Positions 55,143 through 62,732 of a stretch of 62,732 nt of DNA are shown piece after piece. This DNA is from Chromatiales bacterium (ex Bugula neritina AB1) (GTDB lineage Bacteria; Pseudomonadota; Gammaproteobacteria; Granulosicoccales; Granulosicoccaceae): assembly GCA_001730015.1 (NCBI GenBank), contig MDLA01000149.1, positions 1-62,732 of the forward strand, given 5' to 3'. Below the pieces are notes generated by a model that was given only the letters and a program-made list of their open reading frames with translations, did no database searches and was not told where the DNA came from. Position numbers and translations under genes: made by a program. Positions within the stretch are counted from its first letter, which is position 1, and each line of letters starts with the position of its first letter.

Positions 55143-55970
55143 ATGAACGACTCACTCCCCGTCTACCCGTCGCTGCAAGGCCGCTCCGTCATCATCACCG
55201 GCGGCGGCCGAGGTCTCGGTCGGGAAATGGCGCTGGCGCTGGTACAGGCCGGAGCCCGCGTTATGATCACCGCAGCTCACAGCATTGATCAGCTAGCCGA
55301 AGTTAAAAAGGCAGCACAAGGCCCGGGTCGCATAGAAACTATTATTGCCGATGCCAGCAACTACGACGATTGCAAACGTGTTATCGCTGCCACGCTGGAT
55401 GCGTTTGGCGCCCTGCACTGTCTGGTTAACAACGCCGGTCGCGGAATGCGACTGATCAGTGAATCCTTCACAACAGAGCCCTGCTTGTTCTGGCAAACCG
55501 ATCCCAACGACTGGCAGACGATAATCGACTGCAATATAAACGGGCCATTCAACATGGCCCGCGCCGCCACACCGCATTTAGTTTCCAAGGGGTTCGGCAA
55601 AATAATTAATATATCCACCAGTTTGCAAACCATGGTTCGCACAGGATACTCACCGTATGGTCCTTCCAAAGCAGCACTTGAAGCGATGAGCCGGGTCTGG
55701 GCACAGGATCTGGAAAATACCGGCGTGAGCGTAAATCTACTATTACCGGGTGGCGCTACGGATACCGCCCTACTGCCTGATATGATCAACAAACGAGGGG
55801 CCGACGGCCAGCTTCTGTCACCGGCCTTAATGCGCGCACCGATACTCTGGTTATGCGCAGATGAATCCAACAAGCACACGGCAGAACGTTATATCGCCAA
55901 AGACTGGTTAACAGATGCCGATCCCGCGACCGCAGCCTCTGCCGCCCGCGACAGTGCCTGGCCGGCGTGA
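55143..55970 (+). CDS. Short-chain dehydrogenase/reductase
   Basis: A 275-residue SDR: cofactor motif IITGGGRGLGREMALALVQA, NNAGRG, and the active-site Tyr-x-x-x-Lys in GYSPYGPSKAALEAMSR. The frame extends to 54993, but the ATG at 55143 with TAAGGA upstream gives the normal N-terminus. Substrate is unknown; it lies just before the FAD monooxygenase and after the GH20 gene. Confidence 0.88.
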   Translation: MNDSLPVYPSLQGRSVIITGGGRGLGREMALALVQAGARVMITAAHSIDQLAEVKKAAQGPGRIETIIADASNYDDCKRVIAATLDAFGALHCLVNNAGRGMRLISESFTTEPCLFWQTDPNDWQTIIDCNINGPFNMARAATPHLVSKGFGKIINISTSLQTMVRTGYSPYGPSKAALEAMSRVWAQDLENTGVSVNLLLPGGATDTALLPDMINKRGADGQLLSPALMRAPILWLCADESNKHTAERYIAKDWLTDADPATAASAARDSAWPA

Positions 55971-56045
55971 GCCACCTGCAATAATGCAATCATTATCTAC
56001 AAAGTTCTATATTCACCTAATGACTATAACAACCTGCTCAAACGT

Positions 56046-57251
56046 ATGAACAAGCCCGATATTGACCGAGTACTGATCGCAGGGGCCGGCCCCACCGGAA
56101 TGGTTGCGGCCTGCTACCTGGCGGCCGAAGGTATTCCGGTTACTGTCGTGGAGGCCGCCGACTCCGTGCAAAAAGATCTGCGTGCATCAACCTTCCACCC
56201 ACCAACTCTTGAAATGCTGGAACGTTTCGGCGCTACGCAACACTGTATCGATGCCGGCCTGATCTGTCCGTTATGGCAATTCCGCGATCGCCACAGCGGG
56301 CCGGTTGCCACCTTCGATTTAACTTTACTGGCCGATGTCACACCACACCCGTATCGTGTACAGTGCGAGCAATGGCGGCTGAATTTATATTTACGCGAGC
56401 ACTTGCAGCAATACCCCCATGCAGAAATACGCCACGATTGCCGCAGCGTTTCAGTCAGCCAGAACAACAACTCTGTAGCCTTAACCGTTGCCACCAATGG
56501 CACAGAAGAGATACTGCAGGGTCGCTACCTTATCGGCAGCGACGGCGCCAGCAGTGCGGTGCGCAAATCACTCGGCATCGATTTTGAAGGCATGACCATT
56601 CCGGAAACCTACCTGACCCTGTCAACACCGTTTCAGTTTCAGGACGTACTACCCGACCTAGCAGACGTCGCCTATTTGTCTGACCCTGAAGAGTGGGTTG
56701 TGCTGCTACGAACACGCCGCTTCTGGCGGGTACTGGTACCAACCACTGAAGGGACGGATGAGCAAATAACCAATCCAGAACGCGTACAGGAGCGACTGCA
56801 ATCTGTTGTTGCGCGTGATGTACCCTACGAAGTCGTACACCGTACAGCATACCGGGTACATGAGCGTGTTGCCGCCGACTATGTAGCCGGCCGTGTGTTT
56901 CTAGCCGGCGATGCAGCGCACATTAACAACCCGCTAGGCGGTATGGGAATGAACGGCAGCATCCACGATGCCATCAATCTCTGCGAGAAGCTCACCGCAC
57001 TGTGGCGTGACCCGTCTATAGGACTGAATAGCATGCAACGCTATAATCGACAGCGGCGCAAAGTAGCGATTGACACCGTTCAGGCTCAAGCACTGCGCAA
57101 TCGGCAGATTTTAAACGAGACCGACCCGGCAAAACGACAAGCCTACTACGATGATCTAAAGCGAGTGGTAGATGATCCGGAAAAACACCGCCAGTATTTA
57201 ATGCGATCCTCAATGCTGCAATCACTGCGCGATCTCGAAAGCATCGACTGA
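56046..57251 (+). CDS. FAD-dependent aromatic-type monooxygenase
   Basis: A 401-residue class A flavoprotein monooxygenase. VLIAGAGPTGMVAACYLAAE is the FAD dinucleotide fold, GSDGASSAVRKSLG the DG motif, and RVFLAGDAAHINNPLGGMGM the GD motif. Such enzymes hydroxylate phenolic or N-heteroaromatic rings. The gene is followed 55 bases later by a maleate-isomerase-like gene, a combination also seen in nicotinate-type ring degradation. Confidence 0.88.
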   Translation: MNKPDIDRVLIAGAGPTGMVAACYLAAEGIPVTVVEAADSVQKDLRASTFHPPTLEMLERFGATQHCIDAGLICPLWQFRDRHSGPVATFDLTLLADVTPHPYRVQCEQWRLNLYLREHLQQYPHAEIRHDCRSVSVSQNNNSVALTVATNGTEEILQGRYLIGSDGASSAVRKSLGIDFEGMTIPETYLTLSTPFQFQDVLPDLADVAYLSDPEEWVVLLRTRRFWRVLVPTTEGTDEQITNPERVQERLQSVVARDVPYEVVHRTAYRVHERVAADYVAGRVFLAGDAAHINNPLGGMGMNGSIHDAINLCEKLTALWRDPSIGLNSMQRYNRQRRKVAIDTVQAQALRNRQILNETDPAKRQAYYDDLKRVVDDPEKHRQYLMRSSMLQSLRDLESID

Positions 57252-57306
57252 TCCTATTCACTAGTGCCCATGTCACAACCCCTGTTACAACCATAAGCAT
57301 CTGACC

Positions 57307-58053
57307 ATGACCGACTCTCTAGGCTATCGTATGAAGTTCGGCGTACTGGCGCCATCAACCAATACCTCGGTACAGCCGGAATTCGACGGTATGCGGCCCG
57401 CCGGTGTGACGAACCATTTCGCTCGTATAGCAATACCTGACAATCCGATCAACAGCGACGAAGACTTCAACCAGCTGATGATCGACATTCGCGCCGAAAT
57501 GATGACCTGCATCGATCGCCTGATTACTTGCGATCCGGACTACATCATCATGGGGATGTCCGCCGAAACCTTCTGGGACGGGCTGGACGGCAGTGTAGAA
57601 CTGGAAAAGCGTATCGAGGAACGCGCCGGGCGCAAAGTGGCCATGGGCTCAGATGCCTGCCAGGCAGCACTTCGACAGTACGGCGATATAAAACGCATTG
57701 CTGTCATCACTCCCTATATGCCAGTGGGAGATCAAAACGTTATCAGGTTTTTTAGCGATTGCGGTTTTGAGGTCGTCAACCTGGCTGGACTAAAATGTAA
57801 AAGCCCGATGCTTATTGCACACGAAACCGAGAAAACCCTGCGCGACACCATTATAGAAATTAACGACCCGAGCGTTGAAGCCATCGTACAGGTCGGTACT
57901 AACCTTGCCATGGCTCGACTGGCAGGTATTGCAGAATTCTGGCTGGATAAACCGGTTATCGCTATAAACACCGCCACCTACTGGTGGGCACTGCGACAAA
58001 ACAGAATTGAAGACAAAGTCGACGGCTGGGGTTCTTTACTCCTGCAACACTAA
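57307..58053 (+). CDS. Maleate isomerase / Asp-Glu racemase superfamily protein without the catalytic Cys pair
   Basis: A 248-residue protein. The maleate isomerase/arylmalonate decarboxylase layout is clear: FGVLAPSTNTSVQPEFDGMR at the start, a first active-site loop at IIMGMSAETFWDGLDGS, GSDACQAALRQYGDIKRIAV, and a second loop at AIVQVGTNLAMARLAGIAEF followed by AINTATYWWALR. In maleate isomerases each loop carries a Cys (typically in C-T-S and S-C-T-N-L); here the equivalents are Ser (MGMSAET) and Gly (VGTNL). It may be catalytically altered or inactive, or act on another substrate. Confidence 0.8.
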   Translation: MTDSLGYRMKFGVLAPSTNTSVQPEFDGMRPAGVTNHFARIAIPDNPINSDEDFNQLMIDIRAEMMTCIDRLITCDPDYIIMGMSAETFWDGLDGSVELEKRIEERAGRKVAMGSDACQAALRQYGDIKRIAVITPYMPVGDQNVIRFFSDCGFEVVNLAGLKCKSPMLIAHETEKTLRDTIIEINDPSVEAIVQVGTNLAMARLAGIAEFWLDKPVIAINTATYWWALRQNRIEDKVDGWGSLLLQH

Positions 58054-58347
58054 CCCCCGCTGTAGCATTAGTATCGCTATTTTCTTATTCAGGGAATTGA
58101 GCACTTGAATGGCAGCAGGTGAGTTAAACGCAGCGTATCTAGCAACCACCCCTGTCATAGTTAAACGGTACACTAATCGACATTTTTCAACAGCACTACA
58201 GTGCCTGAATCACCAGCTCAAATCTGATGATTCAGCAGACGCTGTTATTTTTATCTAAATCGCAAAGCAGTATTGAAAATCTGTTTTAACTGTCGCTTGC
58301 GAGTGCCGCTAATTAAGAATCGTAGTGCAAGCACTGGAACATTAACT

Positions 58348-58854
58348 ATGTTTATGAAATTAACAACGCGCTCATCTCGAATAGCGATTACCTGCCTCCT
58401 GCTCAGCGGCCTCCTACAGGGGTGCGCTTCCACCAAGTTAAAGCAGGTTCATCGCGCCGACAGAGCAATTTCAGGTGCTTTTGACGGAACCTGGAAGGGC
58501 GAGGTTATTAGTACTGCAGCAACTCAACCCGGCCCCGGGGACTGGGTTATGAATTGCGGTGATCTGTCCGGAACAGAAATTGGTCAGATAGCTGTTGTGG
58601 ATGGCGTCGCCAATTTCGGGCCCCATTCAGAATCATCGACGGCTTACGTTAATGAGTCCGGTAAATTCCGCTTTGTGATTCCAATGGCAGAAGTCGCAAC
58701 AGCCAGCGGTCGATCTGATTCGTCTATCTCAAACGGCAAGATGACATTCATTATGTACGGATCTCTGCAGAGCCAGAGAGGAACGATGGTCTACGGAATT
58801 GCTCAATTTGGCAATAATGGCTGTGCTTCAAAAGTTAAATTCACCAGAGTCTGA
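58348..58854 (+). CDS. Small lipoprotein, unknown function
   Basis: A 168-residue protein. The N-terminus has a lipoprotein signal: a basic start (MKLTTRSSRI), a hydrophobic run and the lipobox LLQGC with Cys to be lipidated. The body (ISGAFDGTWKGEVI, then MNCGDLSGTEIGQIAV) looks like a small beta-rich domain. The open frame begins at 58273, but the signal peptide starts at 58348 or 58354. No family was recognised. Confidence 0.6.
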   Translation: MFMKLTTRSSRIAITCLLLSGLLQGCASTKLKQVHRADRAISGAFDGTWKGEVISTAATQPGPGDWVMNCGDLSGTEIGQIAVVDGVANFGPHSESSTAYVNESGKFRFVIPMAEVATASGRSDSSISNGKMTFIMYGSLQSQRGTMVYGIAQFGNNGCASKVKFTRV

Positions 58855-59480
58855 ATCAGGCACGGTTAATTCAAATGTTCAGATCCACATCGATAGTACC
58901 CCGACTATCGATTATTTAACCCTGGTGTTGTATAAAATTTCGAGTTCAGCAGCGCAGCGGTTTTGGGCAGGAGTTTTATGCAACACCGGGGTTTACACAT
59001 CAAGAGCTTTAACACCGTTGCGCTTCAAATGACAAAATACCGCAGGGTCGGTTGATCAAATTGCACTTCAAATAGAAATAGCAAGCATTTGATCCTATCG
59101 AAATATTCTCGATGAATATCAATCACTTTGATCACTCGACTCCTATGTGCAGTGTGTATGTTTCACTACACCAGGGTTCACCCAGCCAATAAGTACAGGT
59201 TACGGCTTGCAGGCGCAACACGTTACCGGTAGCGCGAATAGCGCGAACCATGCGTATCAAGCAGCAGCGGCGGTAAAGCCACTCGCAGGACCGCCGATAG
59301 CTTGAAAACAGGCAGCAGTCCAGGCTCGGGTCTTCACAGTTTACCCGGTTGAAAGACACGCGACACTGGTCCATAAACCCCGGTTTCCGTTAACCACGTT
59401 GTGTGGGGTTCTCCACCATTCAGTCACCGTGACATTAAGACTGTTCTGTCGACTTGTACAAATATCACGGAAGAGATGCA
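58855..59480. other. Intergenic region upstream of the H-NOX gene
   Basis: A 626-base gap between the lipoprotein and H-NOX genes. An 80-codon Cys-rich frame on the minus strand (59132-59374) has no family or ribosome site and is not accepted as a gene. No RNA gene or clear operator was recognised; promoters for the H-NOX operon must lie here. Confidence 0.4.
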
Positions 59481-60056
59481 ATGTACGGAATGGTCAATCA
59501 GGCGATTGAAGATCTCGTCATCGAGACAGCTGGCGAAGACGCCTGGCGCGAAATAAAAGAACACGCCGGGCTGGCTGAAAACGGCTTCGAATCATCTGTG
59601 ATCTATGACGACGAGGTTACCCTGTCACTGGTTGCCGCCGCCAGCGAGAAACTAAAACTGCCGCCGGAGCAGATTCTCCACGCCTTCGGACGTCACTGGA
59701 TTCTCTACACAGGCCGGGAAGGCTGGTCTAGTGTCTTCGAAATGACTGGGTACGATATGGAAAGTTTTCTGGACGGGCTCGATGAAATGCACGCCCGTGT
59801 GCGCGTCGCCATGTCGGAGGCAGATACACCGCAATTCACCCTGCACCGGGAAAGCGATCACCTGTCACTTGAATATCACTCCAATCGCGACGGCCTGGCG
59901 CCAATGGTTAACGGATTACTCGAGGGCCTTGCCGAGCACTTTGACGAGCATTGGTCAATACAACACACCGGGCAACGCGCAGAAGACGGATTCGATACAT
60001 TCCGACTCCGACAAATAGCGACAGCAACCGGCAGTACCGATGCAAAAGCCGCCTGA
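59481..60056 (+). CDS. H-NOX haem nitric oxide sensor
   Basis: A 191-residue H-NOX domain protein. The start MYGMVNQAIEDLV is typical. The proximal haem ligand is His104 in DEMHARVRVAM, and the Y-x-S-x-R porphyrin-binding motif is intact at residues 132-136 (EYHSNRDGL). No Tyr lies in the 137-150 stretch where oxygen-binding relatives have one, so NO rather than O2 is the expected ligand. The open frame begins at 59454, but ATG 59481 is the real start. It overlaps the next gene by 17 bases, so it is likely co-expressed with the cyclic-di-GMP enzyme that it controls. Confidence 0.93.
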   Translation: MYGMVNQAIEDLVIETAGEDAWREIKEHAGLAENGFESSVIYDDEVTLSLVAAASEKLKLPPEQILHAFGRHWILYTGREGWSSVFEMTGYDMESFLDGLDEMHARVRVAMSEADTPQFTLHRESDHLSLEYHSNRDGLAPMVNGLLEGLAEHFDEHWSIQHTGQRAEDGFDTFRLRQIATATGSTDAKAA

Positions 60057-61821
60057 TTCTGTATCGATCAGTGGCAACTCTCTAGCGAGATTATTTCCAT
60101 TTTATTTGTTGGTATCCACTGACAATATTCCAGTACTGCTCAGTTGCGGAAACGCCATTGCAAAATCACTTTGTGCATCCGCAACCGGACAGTCACTATT
60201 CAAAGAATTTGAGTTCAAACGCCCGCGACTCAAGGCTAATACCATTGCGGATATCAGCAAGCACCTGGATCGACTGGTCATCCTCAAACACAATCGGGAA
60301 GATATTTCGCTGCGCGGGCAATTTGTCCGCAACACCGACAACACGCTTCTGTTTCTCGGGTCACTTTTTATCAGCGCCTCCGATTCCCTGCAAACCAGTG
60401 GACACACCCTGCGGGATTTCGCCCCATTCGACAATGCCCCGGAGATTCTGATTCTGCATAAATTCAGAGAAATGCAACTGAGTGATCTGAATCGAAATAA
60501 AGAAGAGCTGATTAAAACAATCCAATCGCGTGACGATTACAGCCAGCGCGCCAACACCGACGTACTAACCGGTATCGCAAACCGGCGCGGATTCCTCGAG
60601 CACTGCAAAGATCATCTGGATTCACCAGTGGCAGATAAACAGACGGCGGTACTGCTACTGGATCTTGATAGCTTCAAAACGATAAACGATACATTCGGAC
60701 ACGACGCCGGAGATGCCGTGCTCTGCGCCACAGCCGACCGCTTGAAGCGGATACTGGACAAGCTCGGTCACGCGGGGCGACTCGGTGGTGACGAGTTCGC
60801 TGCGATAGTCACGTTTGATCACCGAACCAATATTGAAGCGTTTATACAAAGAGTTCGTTATGCGCTGATTCAACCGGTTAATTATCAGCATAACCTCCTG
60901 CGTACCGGTCTGAGTATTGGTGTGGCGATAGCCGAGAATAGAGAAAACACCGAAAGCCTGTTACACAAAGCCGATATTGCAATGTATGCGGGTCGAAAGC
61001 ACAGCAGCGGCGGCATCACCTGGTATTCGTCAAAATTACAAGCAGACATCAACTATCAAAAAGCACTGGAAAAAGCACTTACCGAAGCAATTGAAAACCG
61101 TGACATAACACCGCATTATCAGCCGATTATAAATCTCGGTACGCACGCACTTGCAAGCTTCGAAACGCTGGCACGCTGGAGGCACGTAACACTGGGCCAG
61201 ATAACCCCGGTGGTGTTTATAGAAGCAGCGGAACACCTTGGTCTGCTTGAGAATCTTGACTGGATGATGATCGAACAGGCACTGGATCAACTACAACAGT
61301 GGCACGACAACGGTATTTCACATTCACTACACGTTAACATATCGGCTCCAACTCTCACCGATAGTCTGCCAGAAATACTGCAAGACCACCTGGAACGTCG
61401 CAACATTGAGCCCCGTGCTCTGATTCTGGAATTAACCGAGACAAGTCTGGTCGGTGACACCCGTAAAACCATGACGATTCTAGAGAGAGTCACCGACATA
61501 GGCGTTGGTTTGCAGCTGGATGATTTCGGCACCGGCTATTCTGCGCTCACTCATCTACTACAATTTCCGGTTACCGGTGTCAAGATAGATCGCAGCTATG
61601 TGCATGCTGCCGATGAATCTCCTAAAGCACGCCGACTACTCAAAGCATTAATCGATATGACCAACACACTGGGCATTTCAACAGTTGGTGAAGGTATAGA
61701 GACGCAGCAACAGCAGCAAATGCTGGAAGACTGCGGCTGCCATTATGGGCAGGGATACTACCTGGGCAAACCCGTTCCGGCGAGCGATATCAATACACTG
61801 CTATATGATCAGGCTGCTTAA
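60040..61821 (+). CDS. HNOBA-GGDEF-EAL protein (H-NOX-associated cyclic-di-GMP enzyme)
   Basis: A 593-residue protein with three parts: an N-terminal HNOBA-like sensor domain of about 150 residues (SLARLFPFYLLVSTDN and then GSLFISASDSLQTSG), GGDEF (DVLTGIANRRGFLEH, GRLGGDEFAAIV: signature intact) and EAL (ASFETLARWRH with ETL in place of EAL, LHVNISA, LDDFGTGYSALTHL, VKIDRSYV). The EAL metal and base residues look mostly present, so phosphodiesterase as well as cyclase activity is possible. This is a HaCE-type partner of H-NOX; NO should change cyclic-di-GMP and thus biofilm or motility. Confidence 0.92.
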   Translation: MQKPPDSVSISGNSLARLFPFYLLVSTDNIPVLLSCGNAIAKSLCASATGQSLFKEFEFKRPRLKANTIADISKHLDRLVILKHNREDISLRGQFVRNTDNTLLFLGSLFISASDSLQTSGHTLRDFAPFDNAPEILILHKFREMQLSDLNRNKEELIKTIQSRDDYSQRANTDVLTGIANRRGFLEHCKDHLDSPVADKQTAVLLLDLDSFKTINDTFGHDAGDAVLCATADRLKRILDKLGHAGRLGGDEFAAIVTFDHRTNIEAFIQRVRYALIQPVNYQHNLLRTGLSIGVAIAENRENTESLLHKADIAMYAGRKHSSGGITWYSSKLQADINYQKALEKALTEAIENRDITPHYQPIINLGTHALASFETLARWRHVTLGQITPVVFIEAAEHLGLLENLDWMMIEQALDQLQQWHDNGISHSLHVNISAPTLTDSLPEILQDHLERRNIEPRALILELTETSLVGDTRKTMTILERVTDIGVGLQLDDFGTGYSALTHLLQFPVTGVKIDRSYVHAADESPKARRLLKALIDMTNTLGISTVGEGIETQQQQQMLEDCGCHYGQGYYLGKPVPASDINTLLYDQAA

Positions 61822-61865
61822 CCTGGATTGTCCATGGGGTAGCGTGCACATTGCACAGACCTACC

Positions 61866-61913
61866 GAAGATTAGGGGTCACCGAAGATTAGGGGTCAAGA
61901 AGATTAGGGGTCA
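61866..61913. repeat. Three direct repeats beside the right RAYT gene
   Basis: GAAGATTAGGGGTCA occurs at 61866-61880, 61883-61897 and 61899-61913, with one- or two-base gaps. The third runs into TCAATCCTATTA, which is also found (inverted) after the left RAYT copy at about 557-575. They resemble the short repeats that flank RAYT genes. Confidence 0.8.
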
Positions 61914-61936
61914 ATCCTATTATTGCTATCTCGCTA

Positions 61937-62732
61937 CTATTGCAGCAACTTTTCCACCCTACTGTAGTCTCTGGTCAATTCCCCTTTCTCAAGACGCCGC
62001 TTGGTCGCTGCTATCGCTCCTGATACGCTACCCTGATTGCTGTAATTGAAATTCCCTGCTATCTCCCGTAAAGAGAGATCTCCCAGTTGCTGGCAACAGT
62101 AGACCGCCAGTTGCCGTGCAATTGTCACTTGTGGATTCCGCCCTCTTTTATTTTTTACTATTTCGACTTGTGTCGTTTTAAATACTCTGGCTACTGCCGT
62201 GACTATTGACGTCAAACCAGGTCGGTCCGACAATGCCTGAGGCAAGTCACCTGACACCCGTAGCTCATCTTCCCTTTCTTTTATATCGTCGCGGAACGTT
62301 TTCCCACCCAATATCCCAGCCAAGTTTCCTTTGCTGTAAAACTGCAGGAATTCTTGCTCACTTCCCAGCGCCACGTAGGCTCGATAACCGGCATAACGGT
62401 TTCGCTGCCCTAACATCCGATAGGTCATTTCGCGGGTCAGCCAATCCGGCGCTGTTACCCGATTTGTATAGACCAGATAGCTAGATCAGATACATGTATC
62501 TAGCACCTTATCCGTTGCCCCCTTAACTTCTGCCGGATTCCGGTGGATGTACCGACCAACCTTTTGCAAGTAGGCATCTTCATCAACCAATATTGACTTG
62601 TAGCGACCTTTAAACAAGGGTCCATTTGTGCCTTTTAACCGAATATAGCGTTGCGTATAAATACCGTTGATATGGCGCATAATGTGATCCAGATTGGCCC
62701 TTGGGGTTCCCACCAGCAAATGATAGTGATTG
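61937..62732 (-). pseudogene. RAYT (REP-associated tyrosine transposase), interrupted by an in-frame stop
   Basis: The N-terminal half (62486-62732) carries the HUH motif HYH at the window edge (62720-62728) and a Tyr in LQKVGRYIHRNPAEV, the Y1 transposase signature. The C-terminal half (61937-62428 and the preceding codons) is in the same frame. The only break is a TGA at 62486-62488, in the place where relatives have the Trp of the conserved W-S-S-Y block, so this is a single nonsense change (TGG to TGA). The gene runs off the window. The left copy at 1-545 is the inverted near-identical counterpart with a different defect. Confidence 0.85.

Noticed and set aside
59132..59374. 80-codon Cys-rich frame on the minus strand
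   Set aside because: No ribosome site, no family, lies in a gap; composition is probably chance.

Overview
This window looks like the chromosome of a heterotrophic, probably marine proteobacterium, most likely a gammaproteobacterium. The clues are RAYT-type (REP-associated) transposase remnants, an H-NOX gene beside a GGDEF-EAL gene, several TRAP and TTT solute uptake systems and moderate GC. The taxonomic call is inference from gene content. No rRNA or tRNA gene was seen.

Layout. (1) 1-545: the end of a frameshifted RAYT transposase gene. A near-identical, inverted copy with a different inactivating mutation lies at the other end (61937-62732), so the whole window is bracketed by inverted dead RAYT copies. 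(2) 689-12920: a complete type I-G (formerly I-U) CRISPR-Cas locus. The minus-strand operon runs HNH nuclease - csb1 - csb2 - cas3 (HD at the C-terminus) - a 306-residue Csb3/Cas3-extension-like gene. The plus strand carries a cas4-cas1 fusion, cas2, a leader and an array of 32 repeats and 31 spacers. No canonical large Csx17/Cas8 gene is present, and a small HNH nuclease gene leads the effector operon; this is the most unusual system in the window. (3) 13598-15231: a HipA-like kinase overlapping a DUF3037 gene, a probable two-gene kinase module next to the array.

(4) 15632-23428: a class V aminotransferase and a fructose-type ABC system (frcA, frcC, frcB) with a divergent ROK regulator, a PfkB sugar kinase and an aldolase-like gene. 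(5) 23817-29988: a membrane fatty-acid hydroxylase/sterol desaturase, a ThDP-dependent acetolactate-synthase-like enzyme, and a divergent tripartite tricarboxylate transporter (TctC plus a fused TctA-TctB). (6) 30042-34279: a TauD/TfdA dioxygenase, an ornithine cyclodeaminase-like enzyme, an RpiR regulator and an FGGY kinase. (7) 34775-41866: a TRAP transporter (small permease, large permease, Tat-type binding protein), then N-formylglutamate amidohydrolase-like, glutamine-synthetase-like, iron alcohol dehydrogenase and GNAT genes. (8) 41994-47274: a CaiB-type CoA-transferase, an enoyl-CoA hydratase and a second TTT system with separate TctC, TctB and TctA, suggesting uptake and CoA-dependent breakdown of an organic acid.

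(9) 47336-54917: a sugar ABC importer (ATPase, binding protein, two permeases) with a Gfo/Idh/MocA oxidoreductase and a divergent cytoplasmic GH20 hexosaminidase, probably for amino-sugar oligosaccharides. (10) 55143-58053: an SDR, an FAD aromatic-type monooxygenase and a maleate-isomerase-like protein that lacks the expected cysteines. (11) 58348-61821: a small lipoprotein and an H-NOX nitric oxide sensor overlapping an HNOBA-GGDEF-EAL protein, that is, NO-controlled cyclic-di-GMP signalling.

Apart from the defence block and the RAYT ends, the window is a catabolic and transport region in which each importer sits beside enzymes likely to process its substrate.
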